Of a stretch of 64,000 nucleotides of DNA, positions 8,764-17,096 are shown piece after piece. The notes under the pieces are model-generated. The model searched no databases. It was not told where the DNA came from and worked only from the letters and a program-made list of their open reading frames with translations. The position numbers and the translations under genes were made by a program. Within the stretch, counting starts at the first letter, position 1. Each line of letters opens with the position of its first letter. The DNA is from a bacterium (GTDB lineage Bacteria; JAJVIF01): NCBI GenBank assembly GCA_022072165.1, contig JAJVIF010000003.1, positions 310,001 to 374,000 of the forward strand. The letters run 5' to 3'.

Positions 8764-8769
8764 ATTGTA
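8764..8769 (-). promoter_or_regulatory. -10 box TACAAT of a leaderless-type promoter
   Basis: TACAAT on the minus strand, 8 nt before the ATG of the membrane protein at 8755. It lies back to back with the plus-strand box at 8782. Confidence 0.6.
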
Positions 8770-8781
8770 GAGGGAGCGGGC

Positions 8782-8787
8782 GATAAT
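8782..8787 (+). promoter_or_regulatory. -10 box GATAAT of a leaderless-type promoter
   Basis: GATAAT, 7 nt before the ATG at 8795. The divergent boxes at 8764 and 8782 are only 12 bp apart. Confidence 0.5.
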
Positions 8788-8794
8788 CGGACCC

Positions 8795-9370
8795 ATGACC
8801 CCTTCGAGCTTCGACCCGGCGCGGCAGGCAGTCCTCTTCGCACCGGAGCGCCAGGTGCTCCTTCCCCGACCGGACATCCTTCGCTTCGCACAACTCACAC
8901 CAGGCATGCATGTCGCGGACCTGGGATGCGGTAATGGCTATCTGCTGCGCCCTTTGAGCGCTGCTGTCGGGACCTCAGGACAGGTGCTTGGCTCCGACCT
9001 GCAGACGGCGATGCTGGAAGGTGCCAAAGCACATGTGTGGGAGGAAGGGCTCGACAATGTGGTGCTGGCGCAGGCATCAGAGAACACGATCCCGGTTGCG
9101 GATGGGGTCTGCGACCGGGCGTTGCTTTGTCATGTCTGGCACGACCTGGCGGATCAGGCGGCGTACTTGCAGGAAGTGCGACGCATCCTGAGTCCGCAGG
9201 GCGAACTGATCATCATCAACTGGGAAGCGATCTGGACCGGGATCGGTCCCCGGGTGCACCGACGCTGGAGTCCGATGCGGACACTCACTTTTCTGGCGGA
9301 TCAGGGCTGGGAAGTCATCCGGGCCAGGAGTCTCACCTGGGCGAACTACGCCATCGCGGCGACTCCTTAA
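8795..9370 (+). CDS. Class I SAM-dependent methyltransferase (UbiE-like)
   Basis: 191 residues. Motif I is VADLGCGNGYLL near residues 40-51, motif II/III appears as QVLGSDLQTAML and AEN-like SENTIPVADGVCDRALLCHVWHD, and motif post-I as VRRILSPQGELIIINW, all as in small UbiE/methyltransf_11 proteins. The C-terminal arm is short. The substrate is not evident. Its stop codon overlaps the end of a convergent pseudogene by two bases. Confidence 0.8.
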   Translation: MTPSSFDPARQAVLFAPERQVLLPRPDILRFAQLTPGMHVADLGCGNGYLLRPLSAAVGTSGQVLGSDLQTAMLEGAKAHVWEEGLDNVVLAQASENTIPVADGVCDRALLCHVWHDLADQAAYLQEVRRILSPQGELIIINWEAIWTGIGPRVHRRWSPMRTLTFLADQGWEVIRARSLTWANYAIAATP

Positions 9371-10844
9371 GGCAACGGCATTCCGGGTCGGGGATGTTGA
9401 GTGCTCAGCCAGCCCTCTGGACTCTCCGGCAGCCGGTCGGGCCAGGGGAGACGGGTCCAGGCATAGAGCTGCGTGCCATACGGGCCCGAGTCGGTGGGGG
9501 GTGGTATATCCAGACGTCCCATCGACATCGATACCAGTGTCACCAGGAGATCTGATCCCTGGTGCGCTACCTGATTCAGCGCGAAAGCGGCGAGGGGGAG
9601 CTGTTGCATCCGGGGTGCCGCCAGCAGTGCCAAGTCGCGGGTGAGACAGGGCTCAGGGAAAAGCGGGAGGGTCCGGTGGGCGTCATCCGTACTGCTTTCA
9701 GCGCACCGGCGTGGTAGACCGATGTCGGCTCGGTGCCGGTCGGCAGCAGATGCTCGACCGGCATCCCGATGCGCAGTTCGCCGGGCCCACGAATTTCAAG
9801 TTCTTCAATGACGCCACCGACATAGTGAGTCGGCGAGCCCCCCTGCGCCTGAAAGAAGTTTCCGATAGCGTTGTCCCGTAGCAGCTTTGGTGTCATCTGC
9901 CCAATGCCAGTGAATCGGGGATCATCAGGAGCGACTTCGGTCAGCGCACCGTTGACCAAATCGAGGAGAACCCGACGAGAGCCCTGCATCGGCCTGGCGG
10001 TGACTCCCAGTAAAGCTGTGTTGTCGATAGCTCAGGCAGGCCAGATCACCCCGAGGTCCTCGATGATGGTGCTCCAGGGGAGCGGCGAGGTTGGGGATGG
10101 TTGTCCGGGATCAAGCAGGCAGAAGCCACAACGGGACACAGCAGGAGTCGGGCCAGTCGGCGGGGAGACAGTCGCCGAGATTTGTACCACCAGCCGACCA
10201 TCAGGCAGCGTCGCAGGGATTTCGATCCCATACCATTCGCGCACTGCTTCACTAGTTTCGAGGCTGGGCATGCTCAGCAGCGGCAAGCGCCAGCGGCCTG
10301 TCTCCTGCCAGGTCCGGGCATCGAGGCGACGGATCGTGTCCTGTCCATCGCTGGCGGGTTGCTCAATGTAGTAGAGGCCTTGTGCGTCCCGATGACGGAA
10401 CCAGCTGAAGTCGGATGGCAGAAGCCGGTTGAGCTTCGGTGACTGCACAACCTGCCGGGGGAGGCTCAGCAGGGAGTAGCTGCCAGTACGGAATCGTTCG
10501 GGATAGCGATTGGACATCACTGGGGCGTAGCCAACGACCGGGTCCGGGGTGGCGAGGATGAACCCGCCGACCATGTCGTGCTCGCTTTCCCGGTGGCGGA
10601 GCCACTCGCGCCAGCCTTCATGTGGCAGCGCGGGAGCCCCGGATGAGAGTAACGCTTCATCAGGTGGGATGAGCGTGGTGTTTGGCGGCGACGGCAGCGC
10701 TGCGTGCTGGGTCGCATATGCGGCAGGACTGGCAGGAGGCAGCGGGATGTCGGCAGGAGCCTGTCGTAGCAGCAGGGCGAAGATTCACACGGCCACCACA
10801 GAATTGATGACAAGTACCAGCGATAGGGTGGTGCGTCGCGTCAT
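9367..10844 (-). pseudogene. Decayed exported/anchored protein gene: two in-frame TGA codons and a frameshift
   Basis: One reading frame can be followed on the minus strand from ATG 10844 (MTRRTTLSLVLVINSVVAV) across TGA 10787-10785 (codon 20, inside the hydrophobic anchor), through about 250 good codons, across TGA 10034-10032 (codon 271), and on to about 9660. There a one-frame slip moves the signal to another frame ending at TAA 9369-9367. Protein-like text continues on both sides of each lesion, and TGA is a normal stop elsewhere in the window. A TACACT box 6 nt before the ATG is still intact. No family recognised; N-terminal anchor and a Pro-rich spacer are visible. Confidence 0.75.
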
Positions 10845-10850
10845 GGACCA

Positions 10851-10856
10851 AGTGTA
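10851..10856 (-). promoter_or_regulatory. -10 box TACACT retained by the pseudogene
   Basis: TACACT on the minus strand, 6 nt before ATG 10844. Confidence 0.45.
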
Positions 10857-10884
10857 CCGGGTTTACGCAACCTGTGAGGTGGTC

Positions 10885-12162
10885 CTAACGGGCGAGCCAG
10901 CGACGGGTCGCTTCGGCGACAAAGTCTGCACCGATGGGCAGCACGGCTTCGTCGAAGTCGAAGCGGGGATGATGGTGATAGTAGGTTTCGGCCTTGCGGT
11001 ACGCACTGCCGAGAAAGACATAGCAGCCGGGGACCAGTTCCTGATAGAAAGCGTGATCTTCGCCCCCCATGCTGGGCTCTGGGTCCACGACATTGCGACG
11101 TCCGACGATATCGATTGCGACCTCCCGGCAGAAGTCCGCCATGCCGGCATCGTTCACCAGCGCCGGATTCTCCCGGTGATACGCCAGGGTGCCCCGGGCT
11201 CCGAAGCCTTTCGGGAGGTCGCGGACGAGGGCGGTCATTCGCTGCTCGACCCGGTCCTGGACTGCCCGGTCGAAGCTCCGGACGGTCCCTTCCATCGTCA
11301 CGCGCGGCGGGATCACGTTGAACGCGTTGCCCGCATGGATCTGTCCGACTGTCACGACGGCTGTCGAGAAGGGATTGATGTTGCGTCCGACAATGGACTG
11401 AAACGCCGTGACCAGCTGGGCGGCAATAACAATGGGGTCGATAGCGCGATGAGGCATCGCTGCATGGCCGCCGGTCCCCTCGATGACGATCTCGAAACGG
11501 TCGACTGCCGCCATGGCGGGGCCGGTCACGACCCCGATCTTGCCGACTGGCAGGTGCTGCCAGATGTGGTAGCCGATGGTGGCATCGACCCCTGTCAGGA
11601 TGCCGGCTTCGATCATGGCCCCGGCTCCGTTCAGGCCCTCCTCCGCCGGCTGGAAGTTGTAGCGCACCGTGCCTCTGGCAGGGGGAAGTTGTTTCAGCTG
11701 GCGGGCGGCACCGAGAAGAATCGCGACATGGGCATCGTGCCCGCACGCATGCATCACCCGGGCGTGCTGACTGGCGAACCCGTGGGCATTTTCTTCCTGA
11801 ATCGGGAGGGCATCGATGTCGCTGCGGAGCATGAGGCAGCGCCCGGCGGTCTTCGACTTCTGGTCGGCCATGACCCCGGTCCCGGCCAGCCGCTTCCCTT
11901 TCAGTCCCAGCGCGGCGAGTTCTTCCAGGATGAGCTCTTGGGTCAGATTTTCCTGAAAGCCGAGCTCCGGGAACATGTGCACGGTCCGGCGCAGCCAGGC
12001 GAGGTCTGCCTGCGTGGTGCCGCGGGGATCCGGCGTGCTGTCCGAGAAGGTTTTCGCGGCGGCGGCGCGACGTTCTGCCAGGGTGAGACGGACTTTTTCC
12101 TGGGGGGGATGTCCGGGACGATCCGCATGGGAACGGGGGAGTTCGCAGGGGGTGGCTTTCAT
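10885..12162 (-). CDS. M20 family metal-dependent amidohydrolase
   Basis: 425 residues, related to hippurate/N-acyl-amino-acid amidohydrolases (M20D), which hydrolyse N-acylated amino acids with two metal ions. Visible metal-site motifs are HACGHDAH (first His/Asp ligands), FQPAEEG (catalytic Glu pair), YHIWQHLPVG, and GGEDHAFY near the C-terminus. The dimerisation/lid domain is IEGTGGHAAMPHRAIDP. Start set at 12162 since a TACAAT box is 7 nt upstream; the open frame continues 58 codons further but overlaps the promoter and the next gene. There is a roughly 45-residue extension before the usual catalytic domain start. No signal peptide. Confidence 0.88.
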   Translation of the reverse strand: MKATPCELPRSHADRPGHPPQEKVRLTLAERRAAAAKTFSDSTPDPRGTTQADLAWLRRTVHMFPELGFQENLTQELILEELAALGLKGKRLAGTGVMADQKSKTAGRCLMLRSDIDALPIQEENAHGFASQHARVMHACGHDAHVAILLGAARQLKQLPPARGTVRYNFQPAEEGLNGAGAMIEAGILTGVDATIGYHIWQHLPVGKIGVVTGPAMAAVDRFEIVIEGTGGHAAMPHRAIDPIVIAAQLVTAFQSIVGRNINPFSTAVVTVGQIHAGNAFNVIPPRVTMEGTVRSFDRAVQDRVEQRMTALVRDLPKGFGARGTLAYHRENPALVNDAGMADFCREVAIDIVGRRNVVDPEPSMGGEDHAFYQELVPGCYVFLGSAYRKAETYYHHHPRFDFDEAVLPIGADFVAEATRRWLAR

Positions 12163-12169
12163 GTCGCTG

Positions 12170-12175
12170 ATTGTA
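12170..12175 (-). promoter_or_regulatory. -10 box TACAAT of a leaderless-type promoter
   Basis: TACAAT on the minus strand, 7 nt before ATG 12162 of the M20 amidohydrolase; this decides the start. Confidence 0.6.
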
Positions 12176-12211
12176 GTGGCGAGAGTGCGATCTGCGAGGC
12201 AGTCCGCGATC

Positions 12212-12964
12212 TCAGCGGCGCATCTGCCGCTCCAGCGCCTTGAGTTCGCGGATGAGCCCGAGGTACTGCTGGATGGTCCTGGCCACCGGGAGCTTGCTGG
12301 CCCCTTCCTTGAGGTCATAGCGAAGGACGAGTCCAACTTCGTCGATTCGGGCCTGAATCAGATGCAGCTTGATCAGAATTTCTGCCATGCAGGCAAAGCC
12401 CCGCTGGGTGACCAGCCCCGCAGGTCCGTAGGTCTCAAACGCCCGTTGCAGCGTCGCCACCCGATACGCCCGAAAGCCGCAGGTGTAGTCCCGCGCTCCG
12501 GGAATGGGGAACGCGGAACTCAGGAGCCACGATGCGCCGCGACTCAGGATCTGCCGGTGCTTCGCCAGGCCGACCTCGGCGCCACCGGGGGCATAGCGAC
12601 TGGCGATGACTACATCCGCCGTGTCGTTCGCAATCCTCGCGGTCATGGTGTCGATGAGCGTCGCCGGATGGGTGTTGTCAGCATCGAGGGCGACTACGAC
12701 ATCGTGGGGGGTCTCGACATGTGCGCTGACCCAGGCAAAGCCGGTCGCCATCGCCTGCCCCAGGCCCCGGTTGCGGTCGTGGGGCTCCACAATGACCGGC
12801 CAGTCGCGGGCCGCCTCCCGGGCGAGCGCTTGTGTGGCATCGGCTGAGCCGTCATCCACCACGAGGATGCGATAGTCGCGTCCCTGCAGGGCGGTCCCCA
12901 GGGCTGGCAGGAGTTTGGGGAGAGCTGCCGCTTCGTTGTAGGCCGGGAGGAGGCAGGTGAGCAT
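12212..12964 (-). CDS. Family 2 glycosyltransferase (polyprenyl-phosphate type)
   Basis: 250 residues of a GT-A fold. It opens with LLPAYNEAAALPKLLPAL, then RILVVDDGSADAT, NRGLGQAMATGF, and the DxD site VVALDADNTHP, the pattern of dolichol/undecaprenyl-phosphate sugar transferases. It transfers a sugar from a nucleotide donor to a lipid carrier or glycan. There are no clear membrane helices at the C-terminus, unlike DpmI/ArnC forms, so the enzyme looks soluble. TATCCT on the minus strand 9 nt before the ATG may be its -10 box. Confidence 0.85.
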   Translation of the reverse strand: MLTCLLPAYNEAAALPKLLPALGTALQGRDYRILVVDDGSADATQALAREAARDWPVIVEPHDRNRGLGQAMATGFAWVSAHVETPHDVVVALDADNTHPATLIDTMTARIANDTADVVIASRYAPGGAEVGLAKHRQILSRGASWLLSSAFPIPGARDYTCGFRAYRVATLQRAFETYGPAGLVTQRGFACMAEILIKLHLIQARIDEVGLVLRYDLKEGASKLPVARTIQQYLGLIRELKALERQMRR

Positions 12965-12973
12965 GCGGGGGGA

Positions 12974-12979
12974 AGGATA
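12974..12979 (-). promoter_or_regulatory. -10 box TATCCT, leaderless type
   Basis: TATCCT on the minus strand, 9 nt before ATG 12964. Overlaps an inverted repeat (ATACCCGC / GCGGGTAT) shared with the divergent tRNA promoter. Confidence 0.4.
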
Positions 12980-12994
12980 CCCGCATCCGGCGGG

Positions 12995-13000
12995 TATACT
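12995..13000 (+). promoter_or_regulatory. -10 box TATACT of tRNA-Pro
   Basis: TATACT 13 nt before the first base of the mature tRNA. Confidence 0.5.
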
Positions 13001-13013
13001 CCGAAGGCCGGAA

Positions 13014-13090
13014 CGGGGCGTAGCGCAGCCCGGTAGCGCGTCTGGTTTGGGACCAGAAGGCCGTCAGTTCAAGTCTGACCGCCCCGACCA
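13014..13090 (+). tRNA. tRNA-Pro (anticodon UGG)
   Basis: Cloverleaf folds by eye: acceptor arms CGGGGCG 13014-13020 and CGCCCCG 13080-13086, discriminator A, and an encoded CCA at 13088-13090. The anticodon stem TCTGG/CCAGA encloses loop TTTGGGA with anticodon TGG at 13048-13050. The T-loop is GTTCAAGTC. A terminator hairpin follows at once. Confidence 0.95.
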
Positions 13091-13097
13091 TTTTGAA

Positions 13098-13128
13098 GCA
13101 AACCCCCGCGGACATCGTGGGGGTTTGC
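13098..13128 (+). terminator. Intrinsic-type terminator after tRNA-Pro
   Basis: GCAAACCCCC (13098-13107) pairs perfectly with GGGGGTTTGC (13119-13128) across an 11-nt loop. The downstream sequence TGTGTGTTGTGTT is T-rich but interrupted by G. Confidence 0.7.
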
Positions 13129-13201
13129 TGTGTGTTGTGTTCGGCCACGCCCGAGCGCTCTTGTAAAAAAGGGGAATGTGGACATCGGTGGGAAATGTTG
13201 G

Positions 13202-13282
13202 GGGTGCGATTCATCGCGCCCTGTTCCAAACGCGCCGCGTCAGCGAAGTGCCCAGATGCACAGGCTGCGATAATTCGCAGCC
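13202..13282. repeat. Composite hairpin element A+B, copy 3
   Basis: Hairpin A (13202-13221, one G-for-C arm change) and hairpin B (13263-13282, GGCTGCGATAATTCGCAGCC), 41 bp apart, same order as at 7.6 kb. TGTTCCAAACGCGC after hairpin A is the reverse complement of the flank at copy 1. The rest of 13129-13341 has no gene that I can support. Confidence 0.85.
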
Positions 13283-13329
13283 TACATCGGTTCTCCTGCT
13301 CTCAGGCCAGCCTAGCATGAACTTCCTGA

Positions 13330-13335
13330 TACGCT
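13330..13335 (+). promoter_or_regulatory. -10 box TACGCT of a leaderless-type promoter
   Basis: TACGCT preceded by TGA, 6 nt before GTG 13342. Confidence 0.4.
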
Positions 13336-13341
13336 GATGCT

Positions 13342-15048
13342 GTGCAGTGGCTCGGCCGGGTGCTGATTATTGGCGGATTGCTGGGCGCGCTGGCAGTCGC
13401 GCTCCTGATCGCCGTGTGGATGGTGCGACCTGCACCGTCGAGCGTGCTGCTGCAGGTCCGTGGGCACTACCCCCCCGCAGATCGTGAGTTGATTCAGCTC
13501 CTCGGTGAGGGCCAGCGCGCGCTGGAAACGATTGATCCCACCGACCGTCCCGCCGTCTCACCGATAAAAAGAGCCATCTCCGCTCCATTTTTGGAACAGC
13601 AGGAAGAGCAGACCAGTGCGGCGCGGAAGGCATACCGCATTTCGCCCAGGGGCTATGAGCCCGGGACCGAACTGGAAGTCAGCACATTCAGGCATGTCGC
13701 CGATGAAGTGACGAAGCAGGGACTGGCGGCGCAGGATCTGGTACGTCTGGCTGCTGAAGCACAGACAGCGAGGCTGACCCGTGGCTATAGTGTCCCGGGT
13801 CTCGTGATCCGGGCGGCGCAGCCGAACTATCGCGCTGTGATCACGGGTCGCGAAGCCACCGCGATGCGGAACAGCGGCATCCGGGGACATTTGACTGGAG
13901 TCCCGGTCCCGACCGATGCACCGCTGGATCCCTGCTATCCGCTGGCGGTCAGTGCGGCGCTCCATCCAGAGGGACTTGGAGCGTCTCTCGCCGGAGTGAG
14001 CCAGATGCCGGGCTGGTCGCAGCAGGACCGGATCGCCACCGCCTTCAGTCTGGGGTGTCTCTTCTGGTGGTCCCGGGAGCCCGATCCGGAGCGCCTGTTC
14101 GCCATGCTGGAGCAGGATGCAGCGGGCGACCCGCTGTTGCGCCTGGCAGCGCTCTCAGGCGTCGTGCAGGGACTCAACAACTTCCTGATGGCCGATGACC
14201 CGCTGGAGAAGGAAGAGATCATCGCGTTTAACCGGACCTGGGCGAACACGATCGAGTCACCCTGGGTGGATGACGCCGCCACTGCGTGGATGCAGGGACC
14301 GAAAGATGTCGAGTCGTTTGTGCTGCTGGGACGGTGTCCGGCGTATCAGGGCTATGTCGAGCGGATTCCTGCCTGGGTAGCGAGCAGTGAACCAGGGGAG
14401 CAATTGCTGGCTACTTCGTTTATGGCTCAGCCAGGCTATGTCGGCTTCCTGGCCTTTGCGCATCGCGCCAGCTGGGAGGAGATCGTTGCCGGTGCACCTT
14501 ATGCCGATCGCGAGTTCAACCGGCTGCTGTTCCTCGCCTATGCCGATGAAGTGATGCGGATGGAGGAGGCGGGACCGGCCGCCTGGCCGACCATGGTCCG
14601 GACCGGCCTGCAGGCGGAGCGGATCGACAGCCGGGTGCTAAGTCGGGTCCTGGGATCCCGTGCCGCTGGAACGTGGCAGACAGTCTGGCCCGCGCTGAAG
14701 TCAGCCATTCTGCAGCTGGAGTCGACCTCGCCAGGGAGTTCCCTCCAACAGACGTGGCCCTTTTTGCCGGTCCTGACCATTCCGGTCTGTCCGGTCCCGG
14801 GGGGACGGGGAACCGAAGACCCGGCGTTCCTCGATGCGGTCGATGGCGCGCTGCACGACTCCTGGAACTCCGGGAACGCCGCATTGCAGGCCGCGATTGT
14901 CGAATGGCATCTGCCGCGTATGCTGGAACACGGTGCGGGGCTGGCACGCTGGCAGAGTCGGCGCGATGTCCTGCGTCCCTGGCTGGCAGGAATGCAGGAT
15001 CGGGAGCAGGCGTCGATGGTCCTGGCAGCGCTGGATGCGGCTCCCTGA
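13342..15048 (+). CDS. Membrane-anchored protein of unknown function
   Basis: 568 residues starting at GTG. Residues 5-27 (GRVLIIGGLLGALAVALLIA) form one N-terminal membrane anchor; the remainder should lie outside the membrane. It is largely helical and Ala/Leu-rich, without metal or nucleotide motifs I can identify. The end of this gene and the start of the histidine kinase gene are 33 nt apart, so they may form a pair, with this protein a candidate sensor partner; that is inference from position only. Confidence 0.65.
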   Translation: MQWLGRVLIIGGLLGALAVALLIAVWMVRPAPSSVLLQVRGHYPPADRELIQLLGEGQRALETIDPTDRPAVSPIKRAISAPFLEQQEEQTSAARKAYRISPRGYEPGTELEVSTFRHVADEVTKQGLAAQDLVRLAAEAQTARLTRGYSVPGLVIRAAQPNYRAVITGREATAMRNSGIRGHLTGVPVPTDAPLDPCYPLAVSAALHPEGLGASLAGVSQMPGWSQQDRIATAFSLGCLFWWSREPDPERLFAMLEQDAAGDPLLRLAALSGVVQGLNNFLMADDPLEKEEIIAFNRTWANTIESPWVDDAATAWMQGPKDVESFVLLGRCPAYQGYVERIPAWVASSEPGEQLLATSFMAQPGYVGFLAFAHRASWEEIVAGAPYADREFNRLLFLAYADEVMRMEEAGPAAWPTMVRTGLQAERIDSRVLSRVLGSRAAGTWQTVWPALKSAILQLESTSPGSSLQQTWPFLPVLTIPVCPVPGGRGTEDPAFLDAVDGALHDSWNSGNAALQAAIVEWHLPRMLEHGAGLARWQSRRDVLRPWLAGMQDREQASMVLAALDAAP

Positions 15049-15081
15049 GCAGGAGGCAGCCGTGTCACAATCGCCGGACCG

Positions 15082-16536
15082 ATGGCATCACTACACGCAG
15101 CTTCATCATTGACGGCTCTGCGGCTGGCGGGGGGGCTCCTGGATGCTGCAGGGTCTCTGACGGTCGCGAACGCTGCGCTGGGATCGCTGCTGGGCTGGAC
15201 TACAGCAGCGGTGACATCGCGGATCGGGCAGCCCTTTGCCACGCTCTTCGAAGATCTCTCGGCCCCGCTGGCTGCTGAGATAGTGCGGATCGCCAGCACA
15301 GAGGGGCAGTGGCATGGCGAGGTCTTCTTCCAGGATGCCCGGGGATTTGCAGTCCCGATTTATCTGGTGGTGTCGGAACTTGCTGATGCTGACACCACCA
15401 GCGCGAATCTGCTCTTTCTCGCGCTCAACTATGCCGAGCAGCACTATGCGCTGAGTGATCAGCTGCGTCGTCACACCCTGCTGCAGCGACTGTGGCATAC
15501 GGTCCCCCTGGGCGTGATCGCAACCGACGGGGCCGGGACGGTGGTGCAGGTCAATGACGCGGCCCGGGAGTTGTGGGGATCGACCGGCGTCGTGCCGGAC
15601 CCGGGAACAGCAGTGCATGACTGGCTCGCGCCCCTCGCCGGGGAAGTGCAGCTACTGATTCAGGAAGCACTCCAGCGGGGGACCGGGGGGCGGCTCAGTG
15701 ATGCTCCCTTCACCGCTGCGGCGACCCCGATCGTCCATCTGGAGGTCCAGCCACAGGTGCGTCGCGGGCAGGTGGAGTCGGTGTTTGTGTTTGTCGAAGA
15801 TCGGACTGCGGATTGTCTGCTGGAGGAACGCTTGCGCGAGAGTGAGCGCTTCGCCTCGCTCGGTTTCATGGCGGCGAATCTCGCCCACGACATCAACAGC
15901 CCCTTACAGAGTCTGCAGGGAGCCCTGGAGCGGATGCAACGGCGGGTCTCTGCCGGGGAGCCGGACCTCCGGGAGCTGGACGAGACCATCACCCGCAGTC
16001 TGAGTGTGGTGTCGCGGATCGCCGGCATTATTGGACCGGTGCTGGATCTGGCGCGTACTCCCACACCGCAACAGGTGCGACTGCCAGTCGCCAAACTGCT
16101 GGAGCAGCTCGTCGAGGAATTGCAGATGCATCGACGCATGACCAGTGTCGAACTGCTGGTTGAAGTCGCGGGGGATGCCGGGCTGGTGGAGACCGATCCC
16201 GGGGTCGTGCAGCAGATCCTGACGAATCTCGTCATCAATGGCATCCAGGCGCAGGGTGGAACAGGTCGGGTCATGCTGCAGGCGACGAAAGACGACGATG
16301 GCACCGTGCGCTTCCGGGTGCAGGATTGCGGACCGGGCGTCCCACTGGAAGTCATCCCGCATCTCTTTACCCCTTTTTTCACGACGAAACCGGTGGGGGA
16401 GGGGACCGGCCTCGGGCTCTATGGCAGCCGGGCCCTGGCGATCAAGCTGGGGGGCTGGCTCAGTTATCTCCCGCAGGAAGAGTCTGGTGCGTGCTTCGAA
16501 TTGACCCTGCCCGGCGTGGTCGCGGACGCGCCCTGA
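15082..16536 (+). CDS. Soluble PAS-domain sensor histidine kinase
   Basis: 484 residues, no membrane helices. Two PAS-like domains are at about 10-120 and 135-245 (VIATDGAGTVVQVNDAAREL is a typical PAS start). The dimerisation/phosphoacceptor helix is ANLAHDINSPLQSL, with the phosphorylated His at about residue 269. The ATPase domain shows the N-box (ILTNLVINGIQ), G1 (DCGPGVP), F-box (FTPFFTTK) and G2 (GEGTGLGLYGS). This is the HisKA/NtrB-like arrangement. No response regulator gene is adjacent, so it is an orphan kinase. ATG 15082 is the only start that keeps the first PAS domain intact. Confidence 0.9.
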   Translation: MASLHAASSLTALRLAGGLLDAAGSLTVANAALGSLLGWTTAAVTSRIGQPFATLFEDLSAPLAAEIVRIASTEGQWHGEVFFQDARGFAVPIYLVVSELADADTTSANLLFLALNYAEQHYALSDQLRRHTLLQRLWHTVPLGVIATDGAGTVVQVNDAARELWGSTGVVPDPGTAVHDWLAPLAGEVQLLIQEALQRGTGGRLSDAPFTAAATPIVHLEVQPQVRRGQVESVFVFVEDRTADCLLEERLRESERFASLGFMAANLAHDINSPLQSLQGALERMQRRVSAGEPDLRELDETITRSLSVVSRIAGIIGPVLDLARTPTPQQVRLPVAKLLEQLVEELQMHRRMTSVELLVEVAGDAGLVETDPGVVQQILTNLVINGIQAQGGTGRVMLQATKDDDGTVRFRVQDCGPGVPLEVIPHLFTPFFTTKPVGEGTGLGLYGSRALAIKLGGWLSYLPQEESGACFELTLPGVVADAP

Positions 16537-16572
16537 TCCCCCCCGATCCAGCCAGAACTGATCTGTGTGTGA

Positions 16573-16578
16573 TACATT
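16573..16578 (+). promoter_or_regulatory. -10 box TACATT, leaderless type, efflux operon
   Basis: TACATT, 7 nt before ATG 16586, the first gene of the metal-efflux run. Confidence 0.5.
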
Positions 16579-16585
16579 CCTGCCA

Positions 16586-17011
16586 ATGGTCCGGACAGGA
16601 CATACCGTGCAACGACTGCAGGCTGGTCTCCTGATATGGGGACTGGCAGCGATGATCTGGCTCGGGATGGTCCCGCTGGTGCTCTGCCAGGGTGCTTTCG
16701 GTGATCGTCGGATCGAGCAGGGATTTCCGGCGATGTGCTGCCAGGAATCCCAGCCGGATGCCGGGACGCTCTGCTGCGCGCCGGAGACCGACGCCTGCGT
16801 CGATGTTGCACTCTCGCCCGTGGTCCGACGTCCGGACCGGGTCCAGCAGGAAACACTTCAAGTTGTGATGCCCGACAGCTGGCTCCCCGGGCAAGTCGTA
16901 CGGCTCTGGCCGGGTGCGCAGACCCGATCACCGGATGGCGTGATCAGGATTGATCCGGAGATGCCATCGTTGACGTTGTTGCTCATGCGCAGTGTCGTGC
17001 TGTTGATGTAA
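16586..17011 (+). CDS. Small exported Cys-rich protein leading the metal-efflux operon
   Basis: 141 residues. A Sec signal peptide (GLLIWGLAAMIWLGMVPLVL, then CQG) is followed by a short mature region with CCQES, LCCAPETDAC within about 25 residues, a candidate metal-binding patch, and it ends in a hydrophobic stretch LTLLLMRSVVLLM. It is 85 nt upstream of the TolC-like gene in the same direction. By position it could be a small periplasmic sensor or chaperone like CzcI/NccX, but I see no homology and the role is inferred. Confidence 0.6.
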   Translation: MVRTGHTVQRLQAGLLIWGLAAMIWLGMVPLVLCQGAFGDRRIEQGFPAMCCQESQPDAGTLCCAPETDACVDVALSPVVRRPDRVQQETLQVVMPDSWLPGQVVRLWPGAQTRSPDGVIRIDPEMPSLTLLLMRSVVLLM

Positions 17012-17096
17012 AGGCCTGGCTGGCGATATCGAAGTCGCCGCAGACATCAGGCTGATCACGGGAACTGGTTTATGTGATCCTCGCAGGAGGTGCGGG

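Noticed and set aside
7808-8770. Antisense open frame in the membrane protein gene (320 codons)
   Set aside because: Gln/Asp/His-rich text; the minus-strand gene has clear membrane helices and a TACAAT box.
9367-10844. TGA read as Trp or selenocysteine
   Set aside because: TGA ends healthy genes such as those at 15048 and 16536, and a frameshift is also present, so decay or sequence error is simpler; no SECIS-like hairpin is seen after the TGA codons.
12852-13229. Minus-strand gene over tRNA-Pro
   Set aside because: The frame overlaps the tRNA, the terminator and the hairpin element; its first residues come from hairpin A and are repeated at other hairpin sites.
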